A stretch of 64,000 bases of DNA. Source: Carboxylicivirga longa (GTDB lineage Bacteria; Bacteroidota; Bacteroidia; Bacteroidales; Marinilabiliaceae). Within the stretch, counting starts at the first letter, position 1. Each line of letters starts with the position of its first letter. Both the position numbers and the translations under genes were made by a program. Location: assembly GCF_050589825.1 (NCBI RefSeq), contig NZ_JBNGOZ010000005.1, positions 211,552-275,551 of the forward strand. Direction: 5' to 3'. This document shows, in pieces, positions 53,509 through 62,094 of the stretch. Below the pieces are notes generated by a model. It was not told the origin of the DNA. It was given only the letters and a program-made list of their open reading frames with translations, and did no database searches.

Positions 53509-53643
53509 TTATGCGTGAAGTGTTGTCTGTTCCATCTGCACGTCGGCTTGTCCGTAGGCAGGACAATCTTCGGTGGTTTTACAAGAACTCATACCCAATA
53601 CCATCAAAAATAAAACAGTGGCAATCAACGAAATCTTTTTCAT
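53509..53643 (-). CDS. Very small lipoprotein with a CPAY motif
   Basis: A 44-residue protein too short for most gene finders: MKKISLIATVLFLMVLGMSS, then lipobox Cys, then KTTEDCPAYGQADVQMEQ and a short tail. The signal and lipobox are clear, so the mature peptide is about 24 residues. The DCPAYG element recurs, as I recall, in other tiny Bacteroidota lipoproteins of unknown role. It lies alone between gapA and the hypothetical gene at 54 kb. Confidence 0.7.
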   Translation of the reverse strand: MKKISLIATVLFLMVLGMSSCKTTEDCPAYGQADVQMEQTTLHA

Positions 53644-53870
53644 CTTATTATCCTTTACTTGGTCTGTAAAAATAGAAGATTAAACTGCATCTCCCAAATT
53701 TATTCGTTACAAGCTTGTAAACGGAAAAATCAGATGTGGGTTTCGTTTATGCAGTCATAAATGGGCAATTGTTCAATTTTACTTATGAAAGCAGTGTTTT
53801 TGTCCATGAATGGTTATGAAATACTATTAAAAGCAGGGAGGAAGTGTGCTTTATATGCTGATGGAAAGTA
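53644..53870. other. Non-coding stretch upstream of the small lipoprotein
   Basis: Part of a 321-base gap. No credible coding frame is visible; it ends in the long-loop hairpin at 53871-53930 that terminates the gene at 54 kb. Confidence 0.4.
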
Positions 53871-53930
53871 AAAACGCTAAGCCGGTAAAGAAGCATTATG
53901 ATCTGCTATTTCTCCCACGCTTAGCGTTTT
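53871..53930. terminator. Long-loop hairpin terminator
   Basis: AAAACGCTAAGC at 53871-53882 and its complement at 53919-53930 form a 12-bp stem with a 36-base loop and A/T-rich ends on both strands. It likely ends the hypothetical gene whose stop is at 53965 on the minus strand. Confidence 0.65.
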
Positions 53931-53964
53931 TTATTTTAGGCATTGCACTTAAGCAATCGTTTAA

Positions 53965-54453
53965 TTAATCTTCATCATCGCGAAAATTGATGGGCCAGCG
54001 AATGGTTTCGTCATCAACCCACTCAGGACCTATCTGAATGGAGGTAATGGCCTCTTCATCCAGCCAGATATTGATATTTTCTTTCTCGAACACATAGAGT
54101 TCTTTGTCATCAAAGCCATCCTGGCTCATGTCTTCGCGTTCATAGTCGCCCATGTTGAGTGTTTCAAGCTTTGCCAGAAAGTCTGCTTTTGACATGCCTA
54201 CTTTAATGGCATTGTGCAGAATGAAATTCTCCTTTTCAAATGAGATTTCAACCAGTTTGTAGTCTTCTTCTTTGTCAAAGGACATGGAAATTCCCATTTC
54301 ATCGTAATAAAGTACATTGGCTTCGGCGCCCTCGCCATAGTCTTGTACTTCTGTTTCATCAGGATCGCCCAAATAGTTGGATACTTCGTGTTCTTCCATC
54401 CCGAATTTGATGCTGCCGAATCCAGTGTGCGGCAAAATGGCTTTTGGTGTCAT
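53965..54453 (-). CDS. Acidic cytosolic protein with BamE-like repeats, unknown function
   Basis: A 162-residue, very acidic protein with no signal peptide. The start GFGSIKFGMEEHEVSNYLG, then DPDETEVQ, and a second unit NAIKVGMSKADFLAKLETL each resemble the SmpA/BamE-like small alpha/beta repeat (I-K-x-G-M-x-x-x-E-V). I do not recognise a specific family. Its neighbours, gapA and an exopolysaccharide kinase, do not help. Confidence 0.65.
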   Translation of the reverse strand: MTPKAILPHTGFGSIKFGMEEHEVSNYLGDPDETEVQDYGEGAEANVLYYDEMGISMSFDKEEDYKLVEISFEKENFILHNAIKVGMSKADFLAKLETLNMGDYEREDMSQDGFDDKELYVFEKENINIWLDEEAITSIQIGPEWVDDETIRWPINFRDDED

Positions 54454-54582
54454 TTTTTTGAAATAAATAAATTAAAGTTAACGGGGGTAAATATAAAAAA
54501 CCCCTTTGACATATTCTACTGTTTTTGTAAGCAGAATATTAATTCGTGAAACTTAACATTATTGTAGGGGGCATTTTAATTG

Positions 54583-56931
54583 CTAAACACCATATCCGTA
54601 ACCGTAGCCATATCCATAACCATAGCCCTGCCCATAACCCATTCGGTTATGTTTTACCTGTATGTCGTTGATAACTATTTTAAAGGATAGTATGTTTTTA
54701 GTAGTCAGATCGGCAAATAAATTTTTTGTGATGTTGCGGCGCGAGCAGTTATGACGCACTACAAAAAGATGTTCGTCGGCATAGGGCAGCAGCGATATGG
54801 CATCGGCCACACGGCCCAGGGGCGGGGTATCCATAATTATATAATCAAACTCCTGACGCAGATCGTTCATTAGTGTATCCAGCCGTTCGCGTTGTGTCAA
54901 AAGCTCGGCAGCGTTGAGAGGAGTTGCTCCTGCCGCGATATACCATAGGTTATCCTGGGCAGTGGCTTTGAGAATCTCACGGGTGTTGCTGTTTGCACCG
55001 CATAGGTATTCAGTAAGTCCTTCCGTGGCTTGGTGAACATTCAGGTACTGTTCCATTTTGGGTTTGCGCAGGTCAAAGTTAAGCAGCACCACTTTTTTCC
55101 CCAGCTGAGCAAATGAGGCTGCCAGGTTAATGGCCGTAAATGTTTTTCCTTCGCCCATATTTCCCGACGTTATAAGTAACACCTGCTTAGGGGCTTGTTG
55201 GTGACTGAGGTGCCTCAGGGTAGCCCTTAGCGAACGAAATGACTCCGCTACTAAAGTATTGGGCTGTGCCTGCACAATAAAGGGTTCCGGTCGCTTGTTA
55301 TGCAGGATATGTCCTACTATGGGCGCTTCCGTAACGCTCGTAATGTCTTCGTTGGCTTGAATCTTATCGTTGAAAGCCAGCAAGAGCCAGATTATCCCTC
55401 CGGCTATCAGCAGCGCCACCAGCACCGCTTTGGCATATACTTTTTGTGGGGCGGTACTAACTCGTCTTGCCTGGTCGGCCCTTGCCAAATCCAATATTTC
55501 ATGCGAAGGCATAGTGGATGCTTTGGCTATTTGCATCTCCGAACGTTTGGTTAGGAGCAGTGTGTACAAAGCCTCGTTAATGGTGTGACGCCGCTGTATG
55601 GATACAATTTTTTGCTCGTGGCGAGGCAGGGCAAGCAGGCTGGCCTGGTTGCCTTTTATCTTTTGCTCCAGTGCCGCTATTTCGTTATTGATGCCGGCCT
55701 TAGAGCTGGTGAGTATTTCACCGATGGTTTTTCGTATGGTTTTTATCTCGGCACGGTTATGTGCCAGTTGAGGAATATCTTTCTTTGTGCGGCTCTCAAT
55801 GTCTTCCACCTTAAGGTAAGCCGAGAATAGCTGACTCATGAGGGCAGATAATTGCGGATTGTCAATCTTCATGGCGGTTGGGGGCAGCAGGTTATCCATG
55901 TTGGCATCTTTCTGCAAATAACTGTCCAGATAGTTATAATAACGTCGTTGCAGGTTGAGTTCTGCCAGTTGGCTTTCCAAGGCGTTCAGTTGGTTGTAAA
56001 TAGATGATTTTTGTACATCCAGCTCAACGCCGCCATTGCTGTTAAGGACACTTTGAATGGATGCTTCGCTGATGTTTAGTGAGTCGTGTATTTGTGCCAG
56101 CTGTCGGTTGATAAAATCAATGGTTAGCTCCTTGGCTTTGTTTTTACCTTCCACTTCTTTGTTTAGGAAGGCTGCGCTGAGACGGTTGAGAAAGTGGGTG
56201 CCCAGCGCAATGTTTTTGGTTTTAAAGGCGATGTTTAGGATGGAGGAGTTGGGTGTTTCCTCAATGGTGAACTGCTGAAAGCGTCGCACACAGGCATGCT
56301 TTGTTCTAAATCGAAAATGCAGCTCTTGATCGTGTTTTACCTTGCCTTGCGGTGTTATGGCAAAGGCACAGTAGTCATTGATAAAATGGGAGGAGGTGGG
56401 GATGATGGTATCCAGGTGGATAGCCACTGATGGAGCAAGAGTTTTTTCTGTAGCATAGCTGTACAGGCTTGCTTCTTCGTTGCTTGCCTTGAGGCGCACT
56501 GTGCTGTCGCTGATGAAGCTTAAGGAGAACATTGTATTAACCGCCTGTGGATGGTCTTTGGTATAGCGTATGTTGGCCGGTGCCGGGTATTGCAGTATTT
56601 CGTTGCCATAGGCATCGGTGCGAAATACTTCCACCTCAAAGCCCAGTGTGTCAATGGTGTTTTTGATGAATTCGTAGGAGGTGAGCAGTCCTTTTTGATT
56701 TTCTATTTGCTTTTTCGAATGGCCAAAGTCTCCCAGACCAAGTATGGCGTTTGGGTTGCTGCTCTCATCATCCAGGATGAGTATTTTTGTACTCACCACA
56801 TATTCGGGTAGTGTGGTGGCGGTGGTAAAAAAGGCTACGCCACCTGCCAAAAGCAGTGAAATAATAATAAGAGGCCAGTACTTTAAGCCTCTTATTAAAA
56901 GTCGGATATATTGATCAGTGCTCGACTGCAT
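54583..56931 (-). CDS. Exopolysaccharide BY-kinase (Wzc-like) with Gly-Tyr tail
   Basis: A 782-residue co-polymerase and tyrosine autokinase for capsule or exopolysaccharide export. The N-terminus has a Wzz domain with a helix WPLIIISLLLAGGVAFF. A periplasmic coiled coil (~300-480) follows, then a second helix VLVALLIAGGIIWLLLAF. The kinase shows Walker A TSGNMGEGKTFTAINL, Walker A' LLNFDLRKP and Walker B YIIMDTPPL. The last ~15 residues are GYG/GY repeats, a tyrosine cluster typical of autophosphorylation sites. The ATG at 56929-56931 is preferred; an in-frame ATG at 56967 would overlap the upstream gene by 17 bases. Confidence 0.93.
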   Translation of the reverse strand: MQSSTDQYIRLLIRGLKYWPLIIISLLLAGGVAFFTTATTLPEYVVSTKILILDDESSNPNAILGLGDFGHSKKQIENQKGLLTSYEFIKNTIDTLGFEVEVFRTDAYGNEILQYPAPANIRYTKDHPQAVNTMFSLSFISDSTVRLKASNEEASLYSYATEKTLAPSVAIHLDTIIPTSSHFINDYCAFAITPQGKVKHDQELHFRFRTKHACVRRFQQFTIEETPNSSILNIAFKTKNIALGTHFLNRLSAAFLNKEVEGKNKAKELTIDFINRQLAQIHDSLNISEASIQSVLNSNGGVELDVQKSSIYNQLNALESQLAELNLQRRYYNYLDSYLQKDANMDNLLPPTAMKIDNPQLSALMSQLFSAYLKVEDIESRTKKDIPQLAHNRAEIKTIRKTIGEILTSSKAGINNEIAALEQKIKGNQASLLALPRHEQKIVSIQRRHTINEALYTLLLTKRSEMQIAKASTMPSHEILDLARADQARRVSTAPQKVYAKAVLVALLIAGGIIWLLLAFNDKIQANEDITSVTEAPIVGHILHNKRPEPFIVQAQPNTLVAESFRSLRATLRHLSHQQAPKQVLLITSGNMGEGKTFTAINLAASFAQLGKKVVLLNFDLRKPKMEQYLNVHQATEGLTEYLCGANSNTREILKATAQDNLWYIAAGATPLNAAELLTQRERLDTLMNDLRQEFDYIIMDTPPLGRVADAISLLPYADEHLFVVRHNCSRRNITKNLFADLTTKNILSFKIVINDIQVKHNRMGYGQGYGYGYGYGYGYGV

Positions 56932-56950
56932 GGTGGCGTTGTATGCCCTG

Positions 56951-57727
56951 TTATTTTGTGATGGCATAAATGGAAAGTGCAAAGGAGATGATACCAATGG
57001 CCAGGCCATAAGGGAATTTCTCGAAACCAAATGATTTTGATTGGCGGGGTTTGATGTAAATCACATCATCGGGTAGTAAAAACAGATATTCCGATTCGAG
57101 TATCTTACTGTCGGTAATGTCAAGTGTTTTCACAATGCTGCCATTGGGGCTCTTGCGCACTAGGGTGATGGCATCAGCCTCGGCAAAGGGATTCAGGCCG
57201 CCGGCCATGCTAATGGCTTGTAGCAGGGTAATCTGCTCGCGGTCGATATTATAGCTGCCCGGGCTCTTCACCTCGCCCAAAATGGATATCTGAAAGTTGA
57301 CCAGTTTGATTTGTACGGTTACATCGTCAAAATAAGCTTCGACAGCTTCTTGTATGGCTACTTGAGCTTCATCAATGGTCAGACCCTTCACCTTCACTTT
57401 TTCAATAAAAGAGTATTGCACATAGCCTTCCTCATCTACCTTGTAGGAATTCAGGTAAATATAGGAGTCGTTCATCAGTTCCGGGAAATCAGATCGGAAG
57501 TATTTCGATGTTTTAACATCGGCGCTATACACCTTTAAGTACAGGTTATCGCCATAGTTAATTCGATAGGAATCTCGCTCGGTATTCACAAATTCCTGGC
57601 TGTAATCCGGAATGGTAAGGGGTTGTATAAGCTCAGATTTCTTAAGGCTTATACAGGCGTTGGAAAGGAACGCCAGTGCGGCGATTATGCATAATGATCG
57701 CCAGCTTTTTAGTCGATTGCGTTTCAT
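56951..57727 (-). CDS. Polysaccharide export lipoprotein (Wza-like)
   Basis: A 258-residue outer-membrane export protein. The signal ends in a lipobox (SNAC). The polysaccharide export domain includes YRINYGDNLYLKVYS, followed by a SLBB segment ISILGEVKSPGSYNI and LLQAISMAGGLNPFAEADAI. A C-terminal helix (LAIGIISFALSIYAI) crosses the outer membrane, as in Bacteroidota Wza relatives. The gene lies directly upstream of the BY-kinase gene and 13 bases downstream of the SPOR-like gene, all on the minus strand. Confidence 0.92.
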   Translation of the reverse strand: MKRNRLKSWRSLCIIAALAFLSNACISLKKSELIQPLTIPDYSQEFVNTERDSYRINYGDNLYLKVYSADVKTSKYFRSDFPELMNDSYIYLNSYKVDEEGYVQYSFIEKVKVKGLTIDEAQVAIQEAVEAYFDDVTVQIKLVNFQISILGEVKSPGSYNIDREQITLLQAISMAGGLNPFAEADAITLVRKSPNGSIVKTLDITDSKILESEYLFLLPDDVIYIKPRQSKSFGFEKFPYGLAIGIISFALSIYAITK

Positions 57728-57740
57728 GTAATTATGGTTT

Positions 57741-58949
57741 TTATCTTATTATCTTAAGTGCTTCTGCCATTTCAATTTTTTCGCCGTTTAGGTAGGCTAC
57801 CGGAAAGGAGATGTGCGTACCACATAATTTCCATTTCTCGATGGTGAGAGGGTAGGAGGGACCTACTACAATTTGGTACTTATACCAACCTTCTTCCTCA
57901 ATCTGTCTTAGGTGCTCGGCGCCGGGCTTTAGCTTTTGCTGCTCCTTGTAACTTAAGGGGGTTCTGCTGGCTGCCACCTGAATGACAAATACCAGGCTGG
58001 ATTTCTTCTTTTGCTTTTGGGTCTGAATGTGCTTGACTGTTTCCCATAGGTTGAGACGTTCTGTTCCTCTGTAGGCCACTAAGAAGGTGTTTTTATTGGA
58101 GTAGTCGCGTATGGTATGTCGGGCGGTAATGTAGTCGCTGCCCAGCGGTAGCTGATATTTATACCAGCCATCCTCCAGTATTTTTCTGAGGGTTAAGTGA
58201 GTAGTATCTATCTGTTCTACTTCTTTTCCTGACATGGGTTGGCGGCTCGCGGCCAGCTGTAAGTAAAAAGTAACAGCCGTTGTGTCTTTTATAATTTCAG
58301 TTCCTTCTGCACTTTCTATCGTTTCTGAGTATAGGGGTGCTTCTGTTACTTGTTGATCTTTATTTTGCTGGCTTTCCTCAGTATTTACTGGTGTTATTTC
58401 AGCGCACGATTCTTTCTCTGCTTGCGCAATAGGTTTATTAGTGTTTGTGGGTTTGTGACTGGCGATGGTTTTACTGTCGTTATTGATATAAGCTCGCCAG
58501 GCCTGTGCAAGGGATGCTCTGCTATAATCGAAGTCATAATTAAAAATAAACCGGCTTGTGCTGTCTTGATTGATTACCGGTCTTTTAATGAGGGGTTTTC
58601 GTTTTAGTTGCTGCGTCGCAGGGGTGATGCTGCCTGTTTTATGAGAGGCTTCCACCCGAAAAGTATCGGTATAATTAGTGAATGGGCTGTATCCTTTTAT
58701 AACAGTGGTTATGGAATCGCTGTTGAAGTCAGCACTTTTTGAGTTTTTTACTTTTTTGTTGGGTGCAATTTTATAATCGGCCTTAATTACCAATTTGGTT
58801 TTATTTGGTGTAGCACCAAGTGTGTCTATGGCAGCTGCGGTGCTGTCATCAAAAACCAATACATCCTCATTTTTTATTTTATGCTGTGCATGAAGACAAT
58901 AGCATAAAAATGCCAGGCCAACGCAGAGCGTAACTCGTCGTAAATTCAT
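57741..58949 (-). CDS. Secreted protein with two SPOR-like repeats
   Basis: A 402-residue protein, from the ATG at 58947-58949, with signal MNLRRVTLCVGLAFLCYCLHAQ. The middle is low-complexity and polar. Two C-terminal units of about 80 residues repeat: FYLQLAASRQPMSGKEVEQ, ending LVAYRGTERLNL, and FVIQVAASRTPLSYKEQQK, ending PVAYLNGEKIEM, each with EDGWYKYQ or EEGWYKYQ in the middle. They resemble SPOR domains, which bind glycan strands of peptidoglycan. It is the first gene of the export trio and may anchor or position the exporter. Confidence 0.75.
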   Translation of the reverse strand: MNLRRVTLCVGLAFLCYCLHAQHKIKNEDVLVFDDSTAAAIDTLGATPNKTKLVIKADYKIAPNKKVKNSKSADFNSDSITTVIKGYSPFTNYTDTFRVEASHKTGSITPATQQLKRKPLIKRPVINQDSTSRFIFNYDFDYSRASLAQAWRAYINNDSKTIASHKPTNTNKPIAQAEKESCAEITPVNTEESQQNKDQQVTEAPLYSETIESAEGTEIIKDTTAVTFYLQLAASRQPMSGKEVEQIDTTHLTLRKILEDGWYKYQLPLGSDYITARHTIRDYSNKNTFLVAYRGTERLNLWETVKHIQTQKQKKKSSLVFVIQVAASRTPLSYKEQQKLKPGAEHLRQIEEEGWYKYQIVVGPSYPLTIEKWKLCGTHISFPVAYLNGEKIEMAEALKIIR

Positions 58950-59056
58950 AATATAGCTGTTTCCCAACGGGCGGTTCTACGCTAGAACTGTCAATTGGTT
59001 ACAGTTTGCTTAATCGAATATTTAACGCAAGAGTTTTAAGTGACGAAATGTAGAGA

Positions 59057-59106
59057 TACTACAAATATAGTTGTAGTACTAAATAATTAGTACTATACTT
59101 GTAGTA
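59057..59106. promoter_or_regulatory. BlaI-type operator array before the blaI-like gene
   Basis: TACTACAA (59057-59064) and TTGTAGTA (59071-59078) form an inverted repeat with a 6-base spacer. A second dyad, TACTATAC directly joined to TTGTAGTA, covers 59091-59106. TAGTACTA is also repeated at 59074 and 59088. TAC/GTA dyads are the usual BlaI/MecI target, so autoregulation is likely. Confidence 0.65.
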
Positions 59107-59166
59107 GTTTAAGAAAATGAAGGTGCGATTTTCTTCATCAGATGTATTTATAATATTACCGATAAC

Positions 59167-59526
59167 ATGAAGCAGTTAACGAAAGCCGAGGAGGAAGTGA
59201 TGCAAATTCTGTGGCAAATGGGCAAGGGCATTATTAAAGAAATATTAGCAGGCTTTAAGGATAAGCGGCCGGCGTACAACACTGTTGCAACTGTTCTTAA
59301 AGTTTTGAAGAATAAGGAGGTGGTCGATTTTAAAAAGGTGGGTAATGTATATGTTTATTATCCATTGATTACCAAGGAGGCGTATTCGTCTTTTCAGATG
59401 AAGTATCTACTCAAAAATTATTTCGGGGGCAGTTTTGCTCGATTGGCAGCTTTTTTTGCCAAGGATAATGATATGGATATTCAGGATTTGGAAGAGTTAT
59501 TAAAGGAAGCTGATCAATTAAAGTAA
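59167..59526 (+). CDS. BlaI/MecI-family repressor
   Basis: A 119-residue winged-helix repressor: QLTKAEEEVMQILWQMGKGI, then PAYNTVATVLKVLKNKEVV and the wing VGNVYVYYPLI, with a C-terminal dimerisation part ending in an acidic tail. In the classical system BlaI represses beta-lactamase genes and is cut when BlaR1 senses drug, but most Bacteroidota pairs control unknown stress responses. The gene precedes a BlaR1-like gene by five bases, and dyad operators lie about 60 bases upstream. Confidence 0.9.
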   Translation: MKQLTKAEEEVMQILWQMGKGIIKEILAGFKDKRPAYNTVATVLKVLKNKEVVDFKKVGNVYVYYPLITKEAYSSFQMKYLLKNYFGGSFARLAAFFAKDNDMDIQDLEELLKEADQLK

Positions 59527-59531
59527 AAGCC

Positions 59532-61130
59532 ATGGATTTACTCACCTATTTTACAAGGTCATCATTAATACTGTTCATATTCCTCGCTATTTACAAGGTG
59601 TTTTTGCGCAATGATGCCCACTACGCGGCAATACGTTACTTTTTGCTGCTGGGCTTAGGGGCTGCTCTATGTTTGCCTTTTGCAGAGCTAAACTATACAG
59701 TGTTAGTAGAGCAGGCTATGACGAATCAAGGATATGAAGCGGTGGAAATAGCGCAGTCTGAAGTCGAGCTTGTGGAAGCCGAACTGCCTGATCGGATTAA
59801 CTGGTTGACACTGCTTGCGTATCTTTATGCAGGCCTTACAATTATTTTCCTTGTGAGAATAATGGTGATGCTGGTTAAGATGTTATTCTTTGTAAAAAAC
59901 TCACGGAGAGTAAAGTGTGAAGGTGTTACTGTCTGTATTAATGCAGATGTTGAAATGCCTTTTGTATTCGGGAATTGGATATTTATCAAGGATGAACAAT
60001 ATCTGAGCTCAGCGCATGCAGAAATTATGACTCATGAACGTGTGCATTTGTTTCAGCAGCATTGGATTGATGTGATGCTGAGTGAGCTGTTTATTGCTTT
60101 ACACTGGTTTAACCCCTTGGCCTGGCATTATGCACGCTTGATAAAGCAAAATTTGGAATTTCTAGCCGATCAGGGTGTGCTGAAAAAAGGCCATAAATAT
60201 GAAAATTACGTACAAATAATTATTTGTGAAACAATGGGAGCGGAAGTGTCAGTGCTAGCCAATCACTTCCGGTTCTCCCAAAATAAACGACGACTAAAAA
60301 TGATGAAAAACGACAAAAAATCCAAATGGCGACTATTAAAGTTACTGTTGGTGCTGCCCATGATGGGTGGTTTGCTATGGGCTTTTAGTGAGCCGGTGTA
60401 TGAGTATCGCTCTAACAATGAGCTTAAGAAAGACACTTCGGTGCGGGATGAAGGAAAGAAATTCCTTGTAAAAGGGATAGTTGGGATACCTGTGTCTGAT
60501 ACCGTTGTGGTTAGTAACGTGCAGACAAATGTGTCTGAAATGAAAGTTATTAGCGGAATAAGCCCTCTTCCTGGTACAAGTATTCTTATTAAAGGTACCA
60601 CAACTGGTACTGTTGCAAATATGCAGGGCGAGTTTGAATTACCGGTTTCTGTTGGTGATGAACTTGTTTTTTCATTTGTAGGATTCGAAACGCGAATAGT
60701 GAAGGTGAATAATCAAAAATTGCTTACTGTTGCAATGGTGCAAACCGGATATGAATTGGACCCATCAGAAATAAAGGCACGGCTCAAGGGTGAGTCGGTA
60801 ATTGAGCCAAATACGAAGGATGGGAAGCCTGTCTTTTTTATTGTGGAGGAGATGCCTTCTTTTAATGAGGGAGAGGAAACTTTTGCTGACAAGCTTCAAA
60901 AAAAGGTACATGCTGTTAAGCAAAAAGAAGAATTAAATGGAAAAGTAAAAGTTCAGTTTATCGTAACAGAAGATGGTCAATTAAAGGATATTAAGGCAAT
61001 TAACCGAGTTAATGAAATAGAGGCAAAGTATGCTGTTCAAATTATTTCGGAACTGAATGACTGGAAGCCGGGCAAGCAGCGGGGTAAGCCGGTTTCAACC
61101 ACCTTAGTAGTGCCTGTGGAGTTTGATTAA
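59532..61130 (+). CDS. BlaR1-like M56 metallopeptidase with TonB-like C-terminus
   Basis: A 532-residue membrane protein. Three or four helices lead (SSLILFIFLAIYKVFL; YFLLLGLGAALCLPFA; YLYAGLTIIFLVRIMVMLVKM). The M56 zinc motif is THERVH near residue 170, and LEFLADQGVL carries the downstream Glu. After another helix (LLKLLLVLPMMGGLLWAF) come a carboxypeptidase-regulatory-like domain (GTSILIKGTTTGTVANMQGE) and a TonB C-terminal-like domain (VQFIVTEDGQLKDIKAINR; LNDWKPGKQRGKPVS). It has no penicillin-binding domain, so it does not sense beta-lactams like BlaR1. It likely cleaves the partner BlaI after an envelope signal. Confidence 0.85.
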   Translation: MDLLTYFTRSSLILFIFLAIYKVFLRNDAHYAAIRYFLLLGLGAALCLPFAELNYTVLVEQAMTNQGYEAVEIAQSEVELVEAELPDRINWLTLLAYLYAGLTIIFLVRIMVMLVKMLFFVKNSRRVKCEGVTVCINADVEMPFVFGNWIFIKDEQYLSSAHAEIMTHERVHLFQQHWIDVMLSELFIALHWFNPLAWHYARLIKQNLEFLADQGVLKKGHKYENYVQIIICETMGAEVSVLANHFRFSQNKRRLKMMKNDKKSKWRLLKLLLVLPMMGGLLWAFSEPVYEYRSNNELKKDTSVRDEGKKFLVKGIVGIPVSDTVVVSNVQTNVSEMKVISGISPLPGTSILIKGTTTGTVANMQGEFELPVSVGDELVFSFVGFETRIVKVNNQKLLTVAMVQTGYELDPSEIKARLKGESVIEPNTKDGKPVFFIVEEMPSFNEGEETFADKLQKKVHAVKQKEELNGKVKVQFIVTEDGQLKDIKAINRVNEIEAKYAVQIISELNDWKPGKQRGKPVSTTLVVPVEFD

Positions 61131-61177
61131 CGCACGTGGAAATACCCATTAATACCTACAATAGTGAATGAACAGGG

Positions 61178-61213
61178 GTCGCAGCATAAAAAGTTTCTCT
61201 TTTCTGCTGCGAC
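61178..61213. terminator. Bidirectional terminator
   Basis: GTCGCAGCA at 61178-61186 and TGCTGCGAC at 61205-61213 form a 9-bp stem between the M56 gene and the facing ACT-domain gene. T-rich sequence follows on the plus side. Confidence 0.7.
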
Positions 61214-61226
61214 TCTTGTTGTTTTC

Positions 61227-61898
61227 TTACTTTTTCTTGTAGGCTGTTTTTAAATTCTTCAGAATGGTAAAGCCGCGATCCACATCTTCATCGTTGACAA
61301 TAATGGTGAATTCGTTGGTGGTGGAAATCACTTCTTTAATATTAACGCCTTCCCAGGCGATGGCTTTCATTATGTGGTAGTAGAAACCGGTTACCTGTAC
61401 GTTGTCGGCCGGCAGCTTTAAGGTAATGGCGGACAGCTCGCTTTGTTTGAGCAGGCACTCCTCTTCAGCAAAATACTTTTCAACCAGTTCCTCATAGGCG
61501 GAGCTAACCACCAGATTGGACTCAAATACACCCCTCACCAGGGTGTAAAATACATCGTGCTGATTGCTGATGTCTTGCATCACCTTAGTGTGGCTGTTAA
61601 AAATCGTATTGCTGTTACGAAAGGTGTAATCTGTTAGGTTGGAGCGCACAATGATGTCGCCCAGCGACTCCAGTAATTTCTGTAGGTTGCGGTTGAGTGA
61701 GTAATCCAACTGAGGTGTCAAGCGATTTAAAGCCATTACAATAGCACCTTGTTTCACGGGTTTCTCCGTTAGCTTTTCAACCATTGGTTGTATTTGCCGT
61801 GCCAGCGACGATATATTTAATAGGCCTTCGCATAGCGCTTCGATCACAAATGGCTTAACTTTAATAACTGATTCTACAGCCTGACTTACTGTTTTCAT
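61227..61898 (-). CDS. ACT-like domain protein, unknown function
   Basis: A 223-residue protein from the ATG at 61896-61898 (MKTVSQAVESVIKV). The C-terminal ~75 residues fit an ACT-like fold (SAITLKLPADNVQVTGFYYH and INIKEVISTTNEFTIIVND-type pattern, with EDVDRGFTILKNL). The N-terminal part (FVIEALCEGLLNISSLARQI; KQGAIVMALNRL) looks like a small helical, possibly winged-helix, domain. Together they suggest a ligand-responsive regulator. It is divergent from dapA, so a role in lysine metabolism is possible but unproven. Confidence 0.6.
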   Translation of the reverse strand: MKTVSQAVESVIKVKPFVIEALCEGLLNISSLARQIQPMVEKLTEKPVKQGAIVMALNRLTPQLDYSLNRNLQKLLESLGDIIVRSNLTDYTFRNSNTIFNSHTKVMQDISNQHDVFYTLVRGVFESNLVVSSAYEELVEKYFAEEECLLKQSELSAITLKLPADNVQVTGFYYHIMKAIAWEGVNIKEVISTTNEFTIIVNDEDVDRGFTILKNLKTAYKKK

Positions 61899-62094
61899 GG
61901 TTTCTGAATTTTGAGGCAAAGATAGAAAATGTTAAGATATTAACACAGTGTTATAAAGAAGTTTTTTTTGTTGAAAAACTTTTATTTCGTCATAGCAATT
62001 GATATTTTTGACACGTGTTTAGCTGACTTTTGTAGAACAGGAATAAAGGAGACTGAAGTAGGCGACACAAAACAAACATGCAAATAACAGACAC

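Noticed and set aside
59167..61130. A beta-lactam resistance module
   Set aside because: No penicillin-binding sensor domain and no beta-lactamase gene are present, so only the regulatory architecture is shared.
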